NCBI GenBank assembly: GCA_024641625.1
Contig: JAHECQ010000018.1
Location: 1 to 20,072, forward strand
Source: Acidimicrobiales bacterium
GTDB taxonomy: Bacteria; Actinomycetota; Acidimicrobiia; Acidimicrobiales; SZUA-35
Length of the DNA: 20,072 nucleotides
Reading direction: 5' to 3'
Both the position numbers and the translations under genes were made by a program. The notes under the pieces were generated by a model, which was not told where the DNA came from, ran no database searches, and worked only from the letters and a program-made list of their open reading frames with translations. This document shows positions 1 through 5,795 of this stretch, piece after piece (position 1 is the first letter of the stretch; each line of letters begins with the position of its first letter).

Positions 1-40
1 TCAAGGGGGCGCGGGGTGCCTTGGGTGAGATCCTCGGTGG

Positions 41-322
41 TCAGTCCGACTCGTCGACGAGCGCATACCTCTCGCGGGCTGACTGACGAGAGACGCCGAG
101 CGCCGGCCCGATCAGATTCCACGAACCTCCGACGCGCCGTAGCTCGGCGACGGCTCGCATCACGTCTTCTTCGGCCTTGCCCCGTTCGATCACTGCAGCA
201 AGCAGCTCCTTGTAGGCGCGGGCGACCTCGGGCGGGGCGCGATCGAGGGTCACGTCGTCGGACTCGATGAGATCGGCAAGCTCCTCGGCGTGTCGAATGA
301 TGTCGGTTGTCGAGCGTGGCAT
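41..322 (-). CDS. HTH antitoxin-like protein (TA module 1)
   Basis: This 93-residue protein has a charged helical N-terminal half and a C-terminal helix-turn-helix reading SWNLIGPALGVSRQSARERY (about residues 67-86). The same architecture occurs in the 806-1069 protein, so the two are paralogues. I recall this family as small actinobacterial antitoxin-like or DNA-binding proteins placed just downstream of a short toxin gene, as here (40-bp gap to the gene ending at 363). A GGGAG ribosome-binding site sits about 7 nt before the ATG. The probable role is to neutralise the upstream toxin and repress the shared promoter. The fold and pairing are inferred from sequence pattern and context; no direct evidence of toxicity can be seen. 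Confidence 0.6.
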   Translation of the reverse strand: MPRSTTDIIRHAEELADLIESDDVTLDRAPPEVARAYKELLAAVIERGKAEEDVMRAVAELRRVGGSWNLIGPALGVSRQSARERYALVDESD

Positions 323-362
323 CGGTGTCTCCCTTTTTTGTTGGGACGTGGAGGGTGTCGGG

Positions 363-605
363 CTATCGGTACTTCGGACGGGCTTGCGTGGCGTGGTAGA
401 CGACGACGTTTCCTGACTCGGAGACCTCGAAGCCGACCTCGATGATCAACTCGCCTTCCTCGTCGCCGTGGCCGGTGATGATGGTGAGGGGTAGGTCCCC
501 CTCGTTTTCGAAAAGGTCCAGAATGTTGGCCAGGGCGTGACGGATCTGGCCTTCGCTGATCTCGTGGCGATAGGCGGTCGGGAGGATGATCAACTCCGCC
601 GCCAT
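363..605 (-). CDS. Putative small toxin, BrnT/RelE-like (TA module 1)
   Basis: This is an 80-residue protein starting MAAELIILPTAYRHEIS and ending VVVYHATQARPKYR. The RHEIS...IRHALAN segment, a central strand-rich part and a terminal HAxxARPKY motif match a family of short actinobacterial proteins I remember as toxin-like and paired with HTH antitoxins. The frame is open upstream to 680. I chose ATG 605 because a -10-like TATCCT ends 6 nt before it and a TTGCCC box lies 17 nt further upstream, which predicts a leaderless mRNA beginning at this ATG. It is followed by the HTH protein at 322-41. The target and toxicity are unknown, and it could instead be a harmless DUF-type partner. Confidence 0.55.
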   Translation of the reverse strand: MAAELIILPTAYRHEISEGQIRHALANILDLFENEGDLPLTIITGHGDEEGELIIEVGFEVSESGNVVVYHATQARPKYR

Positions 606-640
606 GGTGGCAGGATAACCTGCCGTCGTCCGCTGGGCAA
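605..640 (-). promoter_or_regulatory. Leaderless promoter with overlapping palindromic operator
   Basis: On the minus strand TTGCCC (640-635), a 17-nt spacer and TATCCT (617-612) are followed 6 nt later by the ATG at 605. A perfect inverted repeat, GGCAGG-N4-CCTGCC (609-624), covers the -10 box. That is a textbook position for autorepression by the HTH antitoxin encoded downstream. A weaker inverted repeat GCAAG-N9-CTTGC lies at 637-655 over the -35. The promoter assignment is by eye. Confidence 0.5.
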
Positions 641-691
641 GGTTTCCTGTCTTGCGCGACGAGTAGCTCCCCCAGGTCAAGAATCGGTCGC

Positions 692-742
692 CAACATATG
701 TTGACGGTTGGCGGAGCGATGTCTACGTTGGTATGTCGACAT
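692..742. promoter_or_regulatory. Two perfect palindromes in the divergent intergenic region
   Basis: A 12-bp palindrome CAACATATGTTG (692-703) and a 10-bp palindrome ATGTCGACAT (733-742) lie between the divergent TA module 1 and the solo antitoxin gene. Three related words beginning ATGT (ATGTTGACG at 699, ATGTCTACG at 719, ATGTCGACA at 733) form an irregular direct repeat. They are plausible binding sites for one of the two HTH proteins. Function is inferred. Confidence 0.35.
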
Positions 743-805
743 CGGGGCGAGCGCCCGCAAAGCGACGCCGGCTCGGCAGAAGTTCTTGAACGGAATGTGG
801 CAACG

Positions 806-1069
806 ATGCGTCCAACACGTGCCCAGCGAGCGGCAAACCTGGAGCGGTGGGCCGATGACGTCGACGCCGACGATCTGCGATCGGCCGATACCGACGCGCT
901 GCGTCAGATCGTCGATCTCGTCGAGCAGCGTCAGCACGTCGAAGAAGAACTCGACGCAGCCGTTCAGGCTGCTCGCGACGCGCAGCGGTCATGGTCGGAG
1001 ATCGGGGCCATGCTCGGTGTCAGCAAACAAGCAGCGCAGCGCAAGTACGGCAACAAGTCCGTCGCGTGA
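806..1069 (+). CDS. Solo HTH antitoxin-like protein, paralogue of the 41-322 gene
   Basis: The protein starts MRPTRAQRAANLERWADD, continues through a charged coiled-coil-like middle (about residues 25-60) and ends in an HTH reading SWSEIGAMLGVSKQAAQRKY. The HTH closely resembles that of the minus-strand protein at 41-322. The frame is open upstream to 698. ATG 806 gives 87 residues and a start resembling family members as I remember them, but ATG 719 has a GGCGGAG ribosome-binding-site-like sequence 3 nt upstream and cannot be excluded. No toxin gene is recognisable next to it, so it is either an orphan antitoxin, a regulator that cross-talks with module 1, or the survivor of a lost pair. Confidence 0.5.
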   Translation: MRPTRAQRAANLERWADDVDADDLRSADTDALRQIVDLVEQRQHVEEELDAAVQAARDAQRSWSEIGAMLGVSKQAAQRKYGNKSVA

Positions 1070-1090
1070 ATCCAGCAGAGCCGAGGTCGG

Positions 1091-1250
1091 ATCATCCCAC
1101 AAATATCCCACGCGACAGCTGCAAAAGGGCATCATCGGATGCGAATGGATGCAAACCGAAAGTGCCAAAACTCATTGGAATCGCAACGGTTTCGGCACCA
1201 TTCCAACGAAGTCGCAAGGCGCCCAGATCGGTCTGGGGGACCGAAGGTCG
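1091..1250 (+). repeat. Long direct repeat, left copy (att-like)
   Basis: This is a near-identical copy of 2230-2390. A stretch of 59 bases (1107-1165) is identical to 2246-2304, about 4 mismatches occur over the first 97 bases, and similarity then falls off, with small indels, to about 1250. It contains paired ATCCCAC words 13 bp apart (1094 and 1107 region) and paired GGATGC words 10 bp apart (1137 and 1147), like the short direct repeats bound by tyrosine recombinases. The two copies bracket an integrase remnant and a toxin-antitoxin pair. Confidence 0.75.
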
Positions 1251-1340
1251 GAGGTTGGGAACCCTTCGGGTTCCTGAATCCTCTCAGCCCGACAGGCAGA
1301 CAAAGGGATCGCGGGGTTTAGTCGCCGAGGCGACAGAGAC

Positions 1341-1366
1341 CATCCCACAACTATCCCACGCGACAG
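1341..1366 (+). repeat. Third copy of the 26-bp ATCCCAC-pair sub-repeat
   Basis: It differs at one base from 1093-1118 and carries the same two ATCCCAC words 13 bp apart followed by GCGACAG. It lies 76 bp upstream of the integrase start codon at 1442, where arm-type sites of a tyrosine-recombinase element would be expected. Confidence 0.6.
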
Positions 1367-1441
1367 ACGGCTTTTTCGCTGTGATGTGCGTCTGACGGCG
1401 CTTGTAGCGGTCATGGGTCGCTCTGCGCGTGGTGCCGTCTG

Positions 1442-1660
1442 ATGGCGAGCGTGACGAAGCGCCAGACCAAGGGCGGCGTCGTCTACGACGTGCGCTACCG
1501 CGAGCGCCGCCGCTCACCAACTGCCGATCTGTCATTTTCGCAAGAAGACAAGCGGGCATCGGGCCAAGAGTTGACATGGCGGCCACGCTTATGGAGAGCG
1601 AGCGCTCCCCATAAGCGTGGCGGCGACCAGCTCGACATCTGCACGCGCGCTGCGAGGTAG
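1442..1660 (+). pseudogene. Truncated tyrosine recombinase (phage-type integrase) N-terminus
   Basis: Only the first 20-22 residues are recognisable: MASVTKRQTKGGVVYDVRYR matches the start of the AP2-like arm-binding domain of actinobacterial integrases. After about position 1504 the translation loses family resemblance, and the frame closes at 1660. None of the catalytic domain (R...HxxR...Y) is present anywhere in the window. A 40-bp inverted repeat at 1582-1621 lies inside the aberrant part and may mark the event that destroyed the gene. The remnant shows that a mobile element once integrated here. Confidence 0.6.
1582..1621. repeat. 40-bp near-perfect palindrome without loop
   Basis: The two 20-base arms (1582-1601 and 1602-1621) pair at 18 of 20 positions. 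The outer 13 bases (GCCACGCTTATGG) are perfectly inverted. No T-run follows, so an intrinsic terminator is unlikely. It could be two abutting terminal inverted repeats of a small element, a recombinase site or a cruciform. Confidence 0.7.
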
Positions 1661-1705
1661 GTCGCGCAGCGACTTGAGCCGATCCTGTCGTATCGGGTAG
1701 GTAAG
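1661..1705 (+). promoter_or_regulatory. Possible promoter/operator of TA module 2
   Basis: A small inverted repeat GTCGC-GCA-GCGAC (1661-1673) abuts a TTGAGC box (1674-1679). A weak -10-like element would fall around 1697-1702 just before the GTG start. The position fits antitoxin autoregulation, but the boxes are poor matches. Confidence 0.25.
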
Positions 1706-1897
1706 GTGGTGGATGTGCAGGACACCCCCGAGACTCTGAGTGCCGATCAGCTTGACAAGATGTCGCCCGACGAGCGGGCACAGGCATTTCGGGAGCGCAT
1801 CGTCACCGACGAAGCAGCGATCCCTACGGACTTCCGGGAGACGATCTACAAGCGCGCAAGGAGCCTCGGCAATCCGTCGGCGAAGCCGGCCGGATGA
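1706..1897 (+). CDS. Antitoxin-like small protein (TA module 2)
   Basis: This acidic 63-residue protein contains LSADQLDKMSPDERAQAFRE and a downstream IPTDFRETIYKRAR segment. The pattern recalls short antitoxin-like proteins of actinobacteria that are predicted helical and lack an obvious HTH. Its TGA overlaps the next ATG as ATGA (1894-1897), the usual sign of translational coupling with a toxin partner. The start is GTG 1706 or the adjacent GTG 1709. Function rests on arrangement and resemblance only. Confidence 0.5.
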   Translation: MVDVQDTPETLSADQLDKMSPDERAQAFRERIVTDEAAIPTDFRETIYKRARSLGNPSAKPAG

Positions 1898-2190
1898 CAC
1901 GGCGCCAGGTTGTGGTTCTTGCCGAATTCTTCGACCGGCTCGACGAACTGCTTCCTGCAGAACGCTCACCATCAGGGCGTCCATCGACCGCAGACTTTGC
2001 CCTCCACGATCTGACCGCCGTTATCGACACGCTTGCCGAGGAGTACGAATCGCGCACCATGGCGGTGCCTGACACCGACGTGCGTGTGCTCGTCACTGCC
2101 GGGATGACCGTGAGCTTCGTGGCGATCTACGTTCGGGAGCGAGACGATAGGACGATCGAGGTCATCTCGCTAGATCTCGACGAGCGTTGA
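1894..2190 (+). CDS. RelE/ParE-like toxin candidate (TA module 2)
   Basis: The protein has 98 residues. It opens with a helical MTRRQVVVLAEFFDRLDELL segment and ends in alternating strands (VRVLVTAGMTVSFVAIYVRE, then TIEVISLDLDER), consistent with the alpha-then-beta RelE/ParE fold and its usual length. It overlaps the upstream small acidic gene by 4 bp. The pair sits between the two long direct repeats, so it was probably cargo of the decayed element. I cannot point to catalytic residues, so the family assignment is tentative. Confidence 0.5.
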   Translation: MTRRQVVVLAEFFDRLDELLPAERSPSGRPSTADFALHDLTAVIDTLAEEYESRTMAVPDTDVRVLVTAGMTVSFVAIYVRERDDRTIEVISLDLDER

Positions 2191-2229
2191 CTCGCCGACG
2201 ACTCGACCCGTGCCCAGGCCGAGAACCGC

Positions 2230-2390
2230 ATCATCCCACAAATACCCCACGCGACAGCTGCAAAAGGGCATCATCGGATGCGAATGGATGCAAACCGAAA
2301 GTGCGGAAACTCGTTGGAATCGCAACGAATTTGGCGCCATCGCAACGATCTCGCCGACCCCCGATCTCGGTCTAGGGGACCCAGGGTCGA
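2230..2390 (+). repeat. Long direct repeat, right copy (att-like)
   Basis: This is the partner of 1091-1250, offset by about 1139 bp. The distal part (2363-2390, GGTCTAGGGGACC and following) extends into the last codons of the minus-strand gene ending at 2372. The left copy therefore carries a diverged copy of that gene's 3' end. Integration at the 3' end of a gene with duplication of the target is typical of tyrosine-recombinase elements. Confidence 0.7.
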
Positions 2391-3466
2391 TAGTAGTTCT
2401 CGGCCCCGAACGCCCTGACCTCGCTCAGCCAGTCGCTCTCGTAGGGCCACGATGCCGGATCGTCGTCCGATGGGCCCTGCCAGAAGCGGGCCAGCGGTTC
2501 GTCGGAGGTGGCCTCGAGCGACCAAGCCTGACGCTTGTAGGCAAAGTTGGCCGGCGTCAGCCGATGAGCCTCGCGGAAGTGCTCGACGGCGGCGCCGTGC
2601 AGGCCGCGCTCTTCCAGGTACGCAGCCAACTCGAAATGAGCTTGGCCTCGGGCGGCTTCTGCGTTGCGGGGCTCCGACCGGCGGATGACCTCGTCAGGGC
2701 TGAGGGCGAAGGCACTGGCGGCGCCGTTGGCCACCCAGTCCCTGAGGGCGTGGGCGTAGGCATCGGGGCTGGTCTGGATCCTCGAGGCCTCGGTGAAGAT
2801 GTCGACCAGACGATCGGGTAGGTCGGCAGCGGCAGCGGGACGAGGGCTCTTGCGCGGCGCCGGTGCAGTTTCCGCCGGTCGCACGATGACCCCGTCCTCG
2901 TCGATCCACACACCATTGGGGATGTTGACCACGCCGAAGCGCTCGGCGACCTGATGACTGGTGTCGACGAGTGATGGATGCGACGGGTTGGCCGCTTCGA
3001 TGAAGGGGCGACATGCTTCGGGGCCGGCGGTGTCGATACCGACGGTGACGATCTCGAGGCCGAGGGGGTGGAGTTCGGTGCGGACGTCCTGCCACACGGG
3101 CAGGTCACGGGCGCAGCCTCAATAGGGCGCCCAGGCGATCAGCAGGACCTTCTGGCCGCGAAGCGACGACAGGCGGAACCGATTGCCGTCGACGTCGGGC
3201 AGTTCGAGTTCGGGTGCCTGGGCGCTCACGAGCGTGCGCTCGTTGCCCGACCATGGGCCGAGCGACCAAACGCCGAGCGCCTCGTCGTGTACGAGCGGCA
3301 GGCCCATCTGTTGGGCCAACGAGGCCACATCGACGGTGTCGTTGTCGGACTGGCGATCCGACAACGGAATGCAGACGTCGCCGCGACACGCACCCTCGGG
3401 CTTCAGCTCCCATCCCGTTCCGGCTTCGAAGGCACGACGATCGATGGTGAGCGATTCGAGAATCAT
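2372..3466 (-). CDS. Predicted selenocysteine-containing redoxin (thioredoxin fold + C-terminal TPR-like region)
   Basis: The frame from ATG 3466 to TAG 2372 is open for 364 codons except for one TGA at 3121-3119. With TGA read as selenocysteine, the redox centre is AWAPY-U-GCARDLPVWQ (U116, C118). I recall Cys homologues with W-C-G-C-R-x-DLP at this place, so U replaces the resolving or attacking Cys. N-terminally there is an ACRGDVC pair (C27, C32). Residues about 85-205 are the AhpC/TlpA-type fold (LPDVDGNRFRLSSLRGQKVL, IVTVGIDTAG, cis-Pro-like NIPNGVWIDEDG). The C-terminal 130 residues are helical with a TPR-like AHFELAAYLEERGLHGAAVE. The ATG is 9 nt after the upstream CoA-transferase stop, implying coupling. 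A downstream hairpin fits a bacterial SECIS. The role would be peroxide or disulfide reduction in the cytoplasm, since no signal peptide is seen. The alternative is a TGC-to-TGA nonsense mutation or a sequencing error. Confidence 0.75.
3088..3121 (-). promoter_or_regulatory. Candidate bacterial SECIS element after in-frame TGA
   Basis: Reading the minus strand from the TGA (3121-3119), bases 15-20 (CCTGCC) pair perfectly with bases 26-31 (GGCAGG) around a 5-nt loop CGTGT that has G at its second position. The stem can be extended below an A-A mismatch by one G-C and two G-U pairs. A loop about 20 nt after the UGA with G in the first two loop positions is the published bacterial SECIS pattern. 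The stem also encodes the conserved LPxWQ, so part of the pairing may be coincidental. Confidence 0.5.
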
Positions 3467-3475
3467 TGCCGGAGT

Positions 3476-4795
3476 CTATGCGAGACCCGATCTGAACGAT
3501 GGGTCGGCGATGGCCCGCAGGGCAGTGGCCCGCTGGGTGAGTGAGCGACCCCACAACTCCGCCACCCCGTGTTCGGTGACGACGGTGTCGACGAGGTAGC
3601 GGGGCACCGTGACCGTGGTACCCGCAGCCAGCTGTCGCACGATGCGTGAGGTCGAGCCGCCGGCTGCGGTCGAGGGGAACGCGATGACCGACCGTGAACC
3701 GGGAGACTGCGACACGGCGATGGCGTAGTCGGGCTGCCCGCCCGGTCCCGACAGCAACCGTTCGCCGGCCATCTCGGCGTTGACCGAGCCGTCGAGGGCG
3801 ATTTCGATCGCCGAGTTGATGGCCACCAGCCCAACCATCCGGCGGAGCACGTCCGAGCCGTGGGTCAACGATGCCGGGAGCATGACGATCTCGGGGTTGC
3901 GGTGCATGAAATCGAACAGCGGGCGGGTGCCGAAGCCGAGGCCAACGCTGATCTTGCCCGGCCACAGCGGCTTGGTGGAACCATCGATGGCGCCACTGGC
4001 GTGCAGCGTGACTGCCGAGTCGCCCAGCATGCCGCTGTGGATCCCCAGGTGGCGTCGAGAGGACAACGAGCCGAGTACTGCTTCCGGGAGGGCGCCGATG
4101 CCGAACTGGAGAATCGATCCGTCGGGGATGAGCTCGATCACTCGGGCCGCGATCTGTCGGGTGACGTCGTCGATGTTCGGGGTCGGTAACTCGACCAGGG
4201 GGTGATCGCCCTCGACGAAGAAGTCGACCTCATCCCGTTCGATCTCGCCGGCTCCGAAGGTGTAGGGCATCCGGGGATTGACCTGAGCGATGACGATCGG
4301 TGCCTCGGCGATGACCTCGATGGGTGTGGCGACGCCGACGCCGAGGCTGAAGCGGCCATCGGGTCCCGGGGGACTGACATGGATGATGGCGACATCGATG
4401 GGTATGGGACCCCGGCGGGCCAGGAGATCGCCCCACTGACGCAGACTCGACGGGATGACGTCCATGGCGCCGGCCTTCGCCATCGAGGCCGCCGCCCGGC
4501 TGGGTTGGAGGCTGAGGAGGCGGAACGGCTCGTTGGGATGATCGAACAAGGGGATCGGCTCGACCAGGTACTCGGTGACCACTTCGAGGGCCGACCAGCG
4601 GTGGCGTTCGACGGCCATGGCGCCGAGAACATCGAGGGGTACGGAGGAACCCGAGGCGAAGTAGACGCGGGCGTTGTCGGCGATGGCATCGAGTGCGGTC
4701 GCCATCGACACGTTCGCCCCGGCACGTCCCCGGACTTGTGGGCGGGGAACAGATTGGTCGGAGCCGTCGGAGCCTGTGGTGGTGACTGAAGCCAT
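3476..4795 (-). CDS. Acetyl-CoA hydrolase / 4-hydroxybutyrate CoA-transferase family protein
   Basis: The 439-residue length and motifs match the family: the N-terminal domain has FASGSSVPLDVLGAM and DVAIIHVSPPGPDGRFSLG, and the C-terminal domain has ILQFGIGALPEAVLG (about 228-242), GIHSGMLGD (251-259), INSAIEIALDGSVNAE (326-341) and DYAIAVSQSPGSRSVIAF. Such enzymes move CoA between acyl groups and carboxylates through a glutamyl-CoA intermediate. In the clostridial 4-hydroxybutyrate CoA-transferase I recall the catalytic Glu in GIHTEM. Here that position is Gly255, so the exact chemistry is uncertain. The first 30 residues are low-complexity; Met31 (ATG 4705) is an alternative start. It lies upstream of the selenoprotein gene and diverges from the gene at 4825 with only 29 bp between. 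Confidence 0.85.
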   Translation of the reverse strand: MASVTTTGSDGSDQSVPRPQVRGRAGANVSMATALDAIADNARVYFASGSSVPLDVLGAMAVERHRWSALEVVTEYLVEPIPLFDHPNEPFRLLSLQPSRAAASMAKAGAMDVIPSSLRQWGDLLARRGPIPIDVAIIHVSPPGPDGRFSLGVGVATPIEVIAEAPIVIAQVNPRMPYTFGAGEIERDEVDFFVEGDHPLVELPTPNIDDVTRQIAARVIELIPDGSILQFGIGALPEAVLGSLSSRRHLGIHSGMLGDSAVTLHASGAIDGSTKPLWPGKISVGLGFGTRPLFDFMHRNPEIVMLPASLTHGSDVLRRMVGLVAINSAIEIALDGSVNAEMAGERLLSGPGGQPDYAIAVSQSPGSRSVIAFPSTAAGGSTSRIVRQLAAGTTVTVPRYLVDTVVTEHGVAELWGRSLTQRATALRAIADPSFRSGLA

Positions 4796-4824
4796 TTCGA
4801 GAGTTTGCCCCTAACGTCTCGGTC

Positions 4825-5784
4825 ATGGGTAGCTCGCCGATCTCCTTCTCCATCAACCAGGGGCTCGATGCCTCCACTCGTGCGGCGTTGGTTGCAGCCG
4901 CCCGGGACGCCGAGGCCAAGGGCTTCACCACCTTCACCGTCGCCGACCACTTCAACACGCCCATGGCACCGTTCGCTGCGCTGGCCATCGCGGCCGAGGT
5001 CACCTCCAGCCTCCGAGTGGCCCCTTATGTGCTGGACAACGACTTCCGGCATCCGAGCATCACCGCTCGTGAGGTGGCGACGATCGACGAGCTGTCGGGC
5101 GGCCGATTCGACTTCGGCATCGGGGCCGGCTGGAAGCAGCCCGAGTACCTCGAGGCCGGCTTCGAGTTCGATCGGCCCGGTGTTCGCATCGCCCGCCTGG
5201 CCGAAGCCCTCACGATCTTCGACCAGCTGTTCACCGGCGAGCCCTGCCACTTCAGCGGCCACTTCTACGAGCTTCAGGGCCTCGTCTGCCACCCTCGGCC
5301 GGCCACGTTGCCTCGCCCCCCGATCATGATCGGCGGTGGGTCGCCACGGATACTGCGCCTGGCCGCACAACGCGCTGACATCGTGAGCGTGGCGGTGAAG
5401 GCCACCCCCCAGGGCCGAATCGACGGAGGCGACATCAGTGCTGCGGGTCTGGTCGAGAAGCTCTCGTGGGTCAATGAGGCCGCAGGCGAGCGATTCGGCT
5501 CCCTTCGCTTCAATGCCCCGCTCATGGACGTGGTGATCGGCGGCGACCGACGGGCATTGGCCGAGGCGAAGCTCGAGGAGATCAAGACCGATCGGTCGAT
5601 GCTGGCCTACACCCGGGAGCTCACCGTCGACGAGCTGCTGGAGTCGCCCTACTTCCTGTTCGGCACGGTAGGCGACATCGTCGAACACCTGCACGCCTGT
5701 CACGAACAGTACGGACTCGAGTCGTGGTCACAGCTCGGGCGGATCACCGCCGAGCTCGCCCCGATCATCGAGGCCCTGGGCTGA
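4825..5784 (+). CDS. LLM-class F420-dependent oxidoreductase (MSMEG_2516-like)
   Basis: This 319-residue protein has the TIM-barrel pattern of bacterial luciferase-like, F420-using enzymes: FTVADHFNTPMAPFAALA, DELSGGRFDFGIGAGW (about 90-105), PGVRIARLAEAL, RPPIMIGGGSPRILRLAA and the late YFLFGTVGDIVEHL substrate-filter motif. The order matches the TIGR03621 group as I remember it. It probably catalyses a cytoplasmic hydride-transfer or oxygenation step with reduced F420; the substrate is unknown. A TAACGT -10-like box ends 7 nt before the ATG (4812-4817), so the mRNA may be leaderless. It diverges from the CoA-transferase gene and converges with trmL, leaving 11 bp between stops. Confidence 0.85.
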   Translation: MGSSPISFSINQGLDASTRAALVAAARDAEAKGFTTFTVADHFNTPMAPFAALAIAAEVTSSLRVAPYVLDNDFRHPSITAREVATIDELSGGRFDFGIGAGWKQPEYLEAGFEFDRPGVRIARLAEALTIFDQLFTGEPCHFSGHFYELQGLVCHPRPATLPRPPIMIGGGSPRILRLAAQRADIVSVAVKATPQGRIDGGDISAAGLVEKLSWVNEAAGERFGSLRFNAPLMDVVIGGDRRALAEAKLEEIKTDRSMLAYTRELTVDELLESPYFLFGTVGDIVEHLHACHEQYGLESWSQLGRITAELAPIIEALG

Positions 5785-5795
5785 CGCAGGAAGGG

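Larger units (their letters stand above)
1070..1441. other. Gene-free mobile-element debris
   Basis: I see no credible gene in these 372 bases. They hold the left copy of a long direct repeat (1091-1250), two compact hairpins (TCGGTC-N5-GACCGA at 1228-1244 and GGAACCC-N3-GGGTTCC at 1258-1274) and a third copy of a 26-bp sub-repeat at 1341-1366, directly upstream of an integrase gene start at 1442. This layout resembles the attachment-site region of an integrative element. Confidence 0.5.

Noticed and set aside
1228..1310. tRNA-like fragment suggested by stacked hairpins near the att-like repeat
   Set aside because: The GGAACCC/GGGTTCC hairpin has a 3-nt loop and no acceptor stem, anticodon arm or T-loop GTTCRA pattern could be assembled.
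2372..3466. Two separate genes (3119-3466 and 2372-3097) instead of one
   Set aside because: Both pieces lie in the same frame, are parts of one redoxin fold, and the seven codons between the TGA and the next GTG encode conserved GCARDLP. A separate start at 3097 would cut the fold just after its active site.
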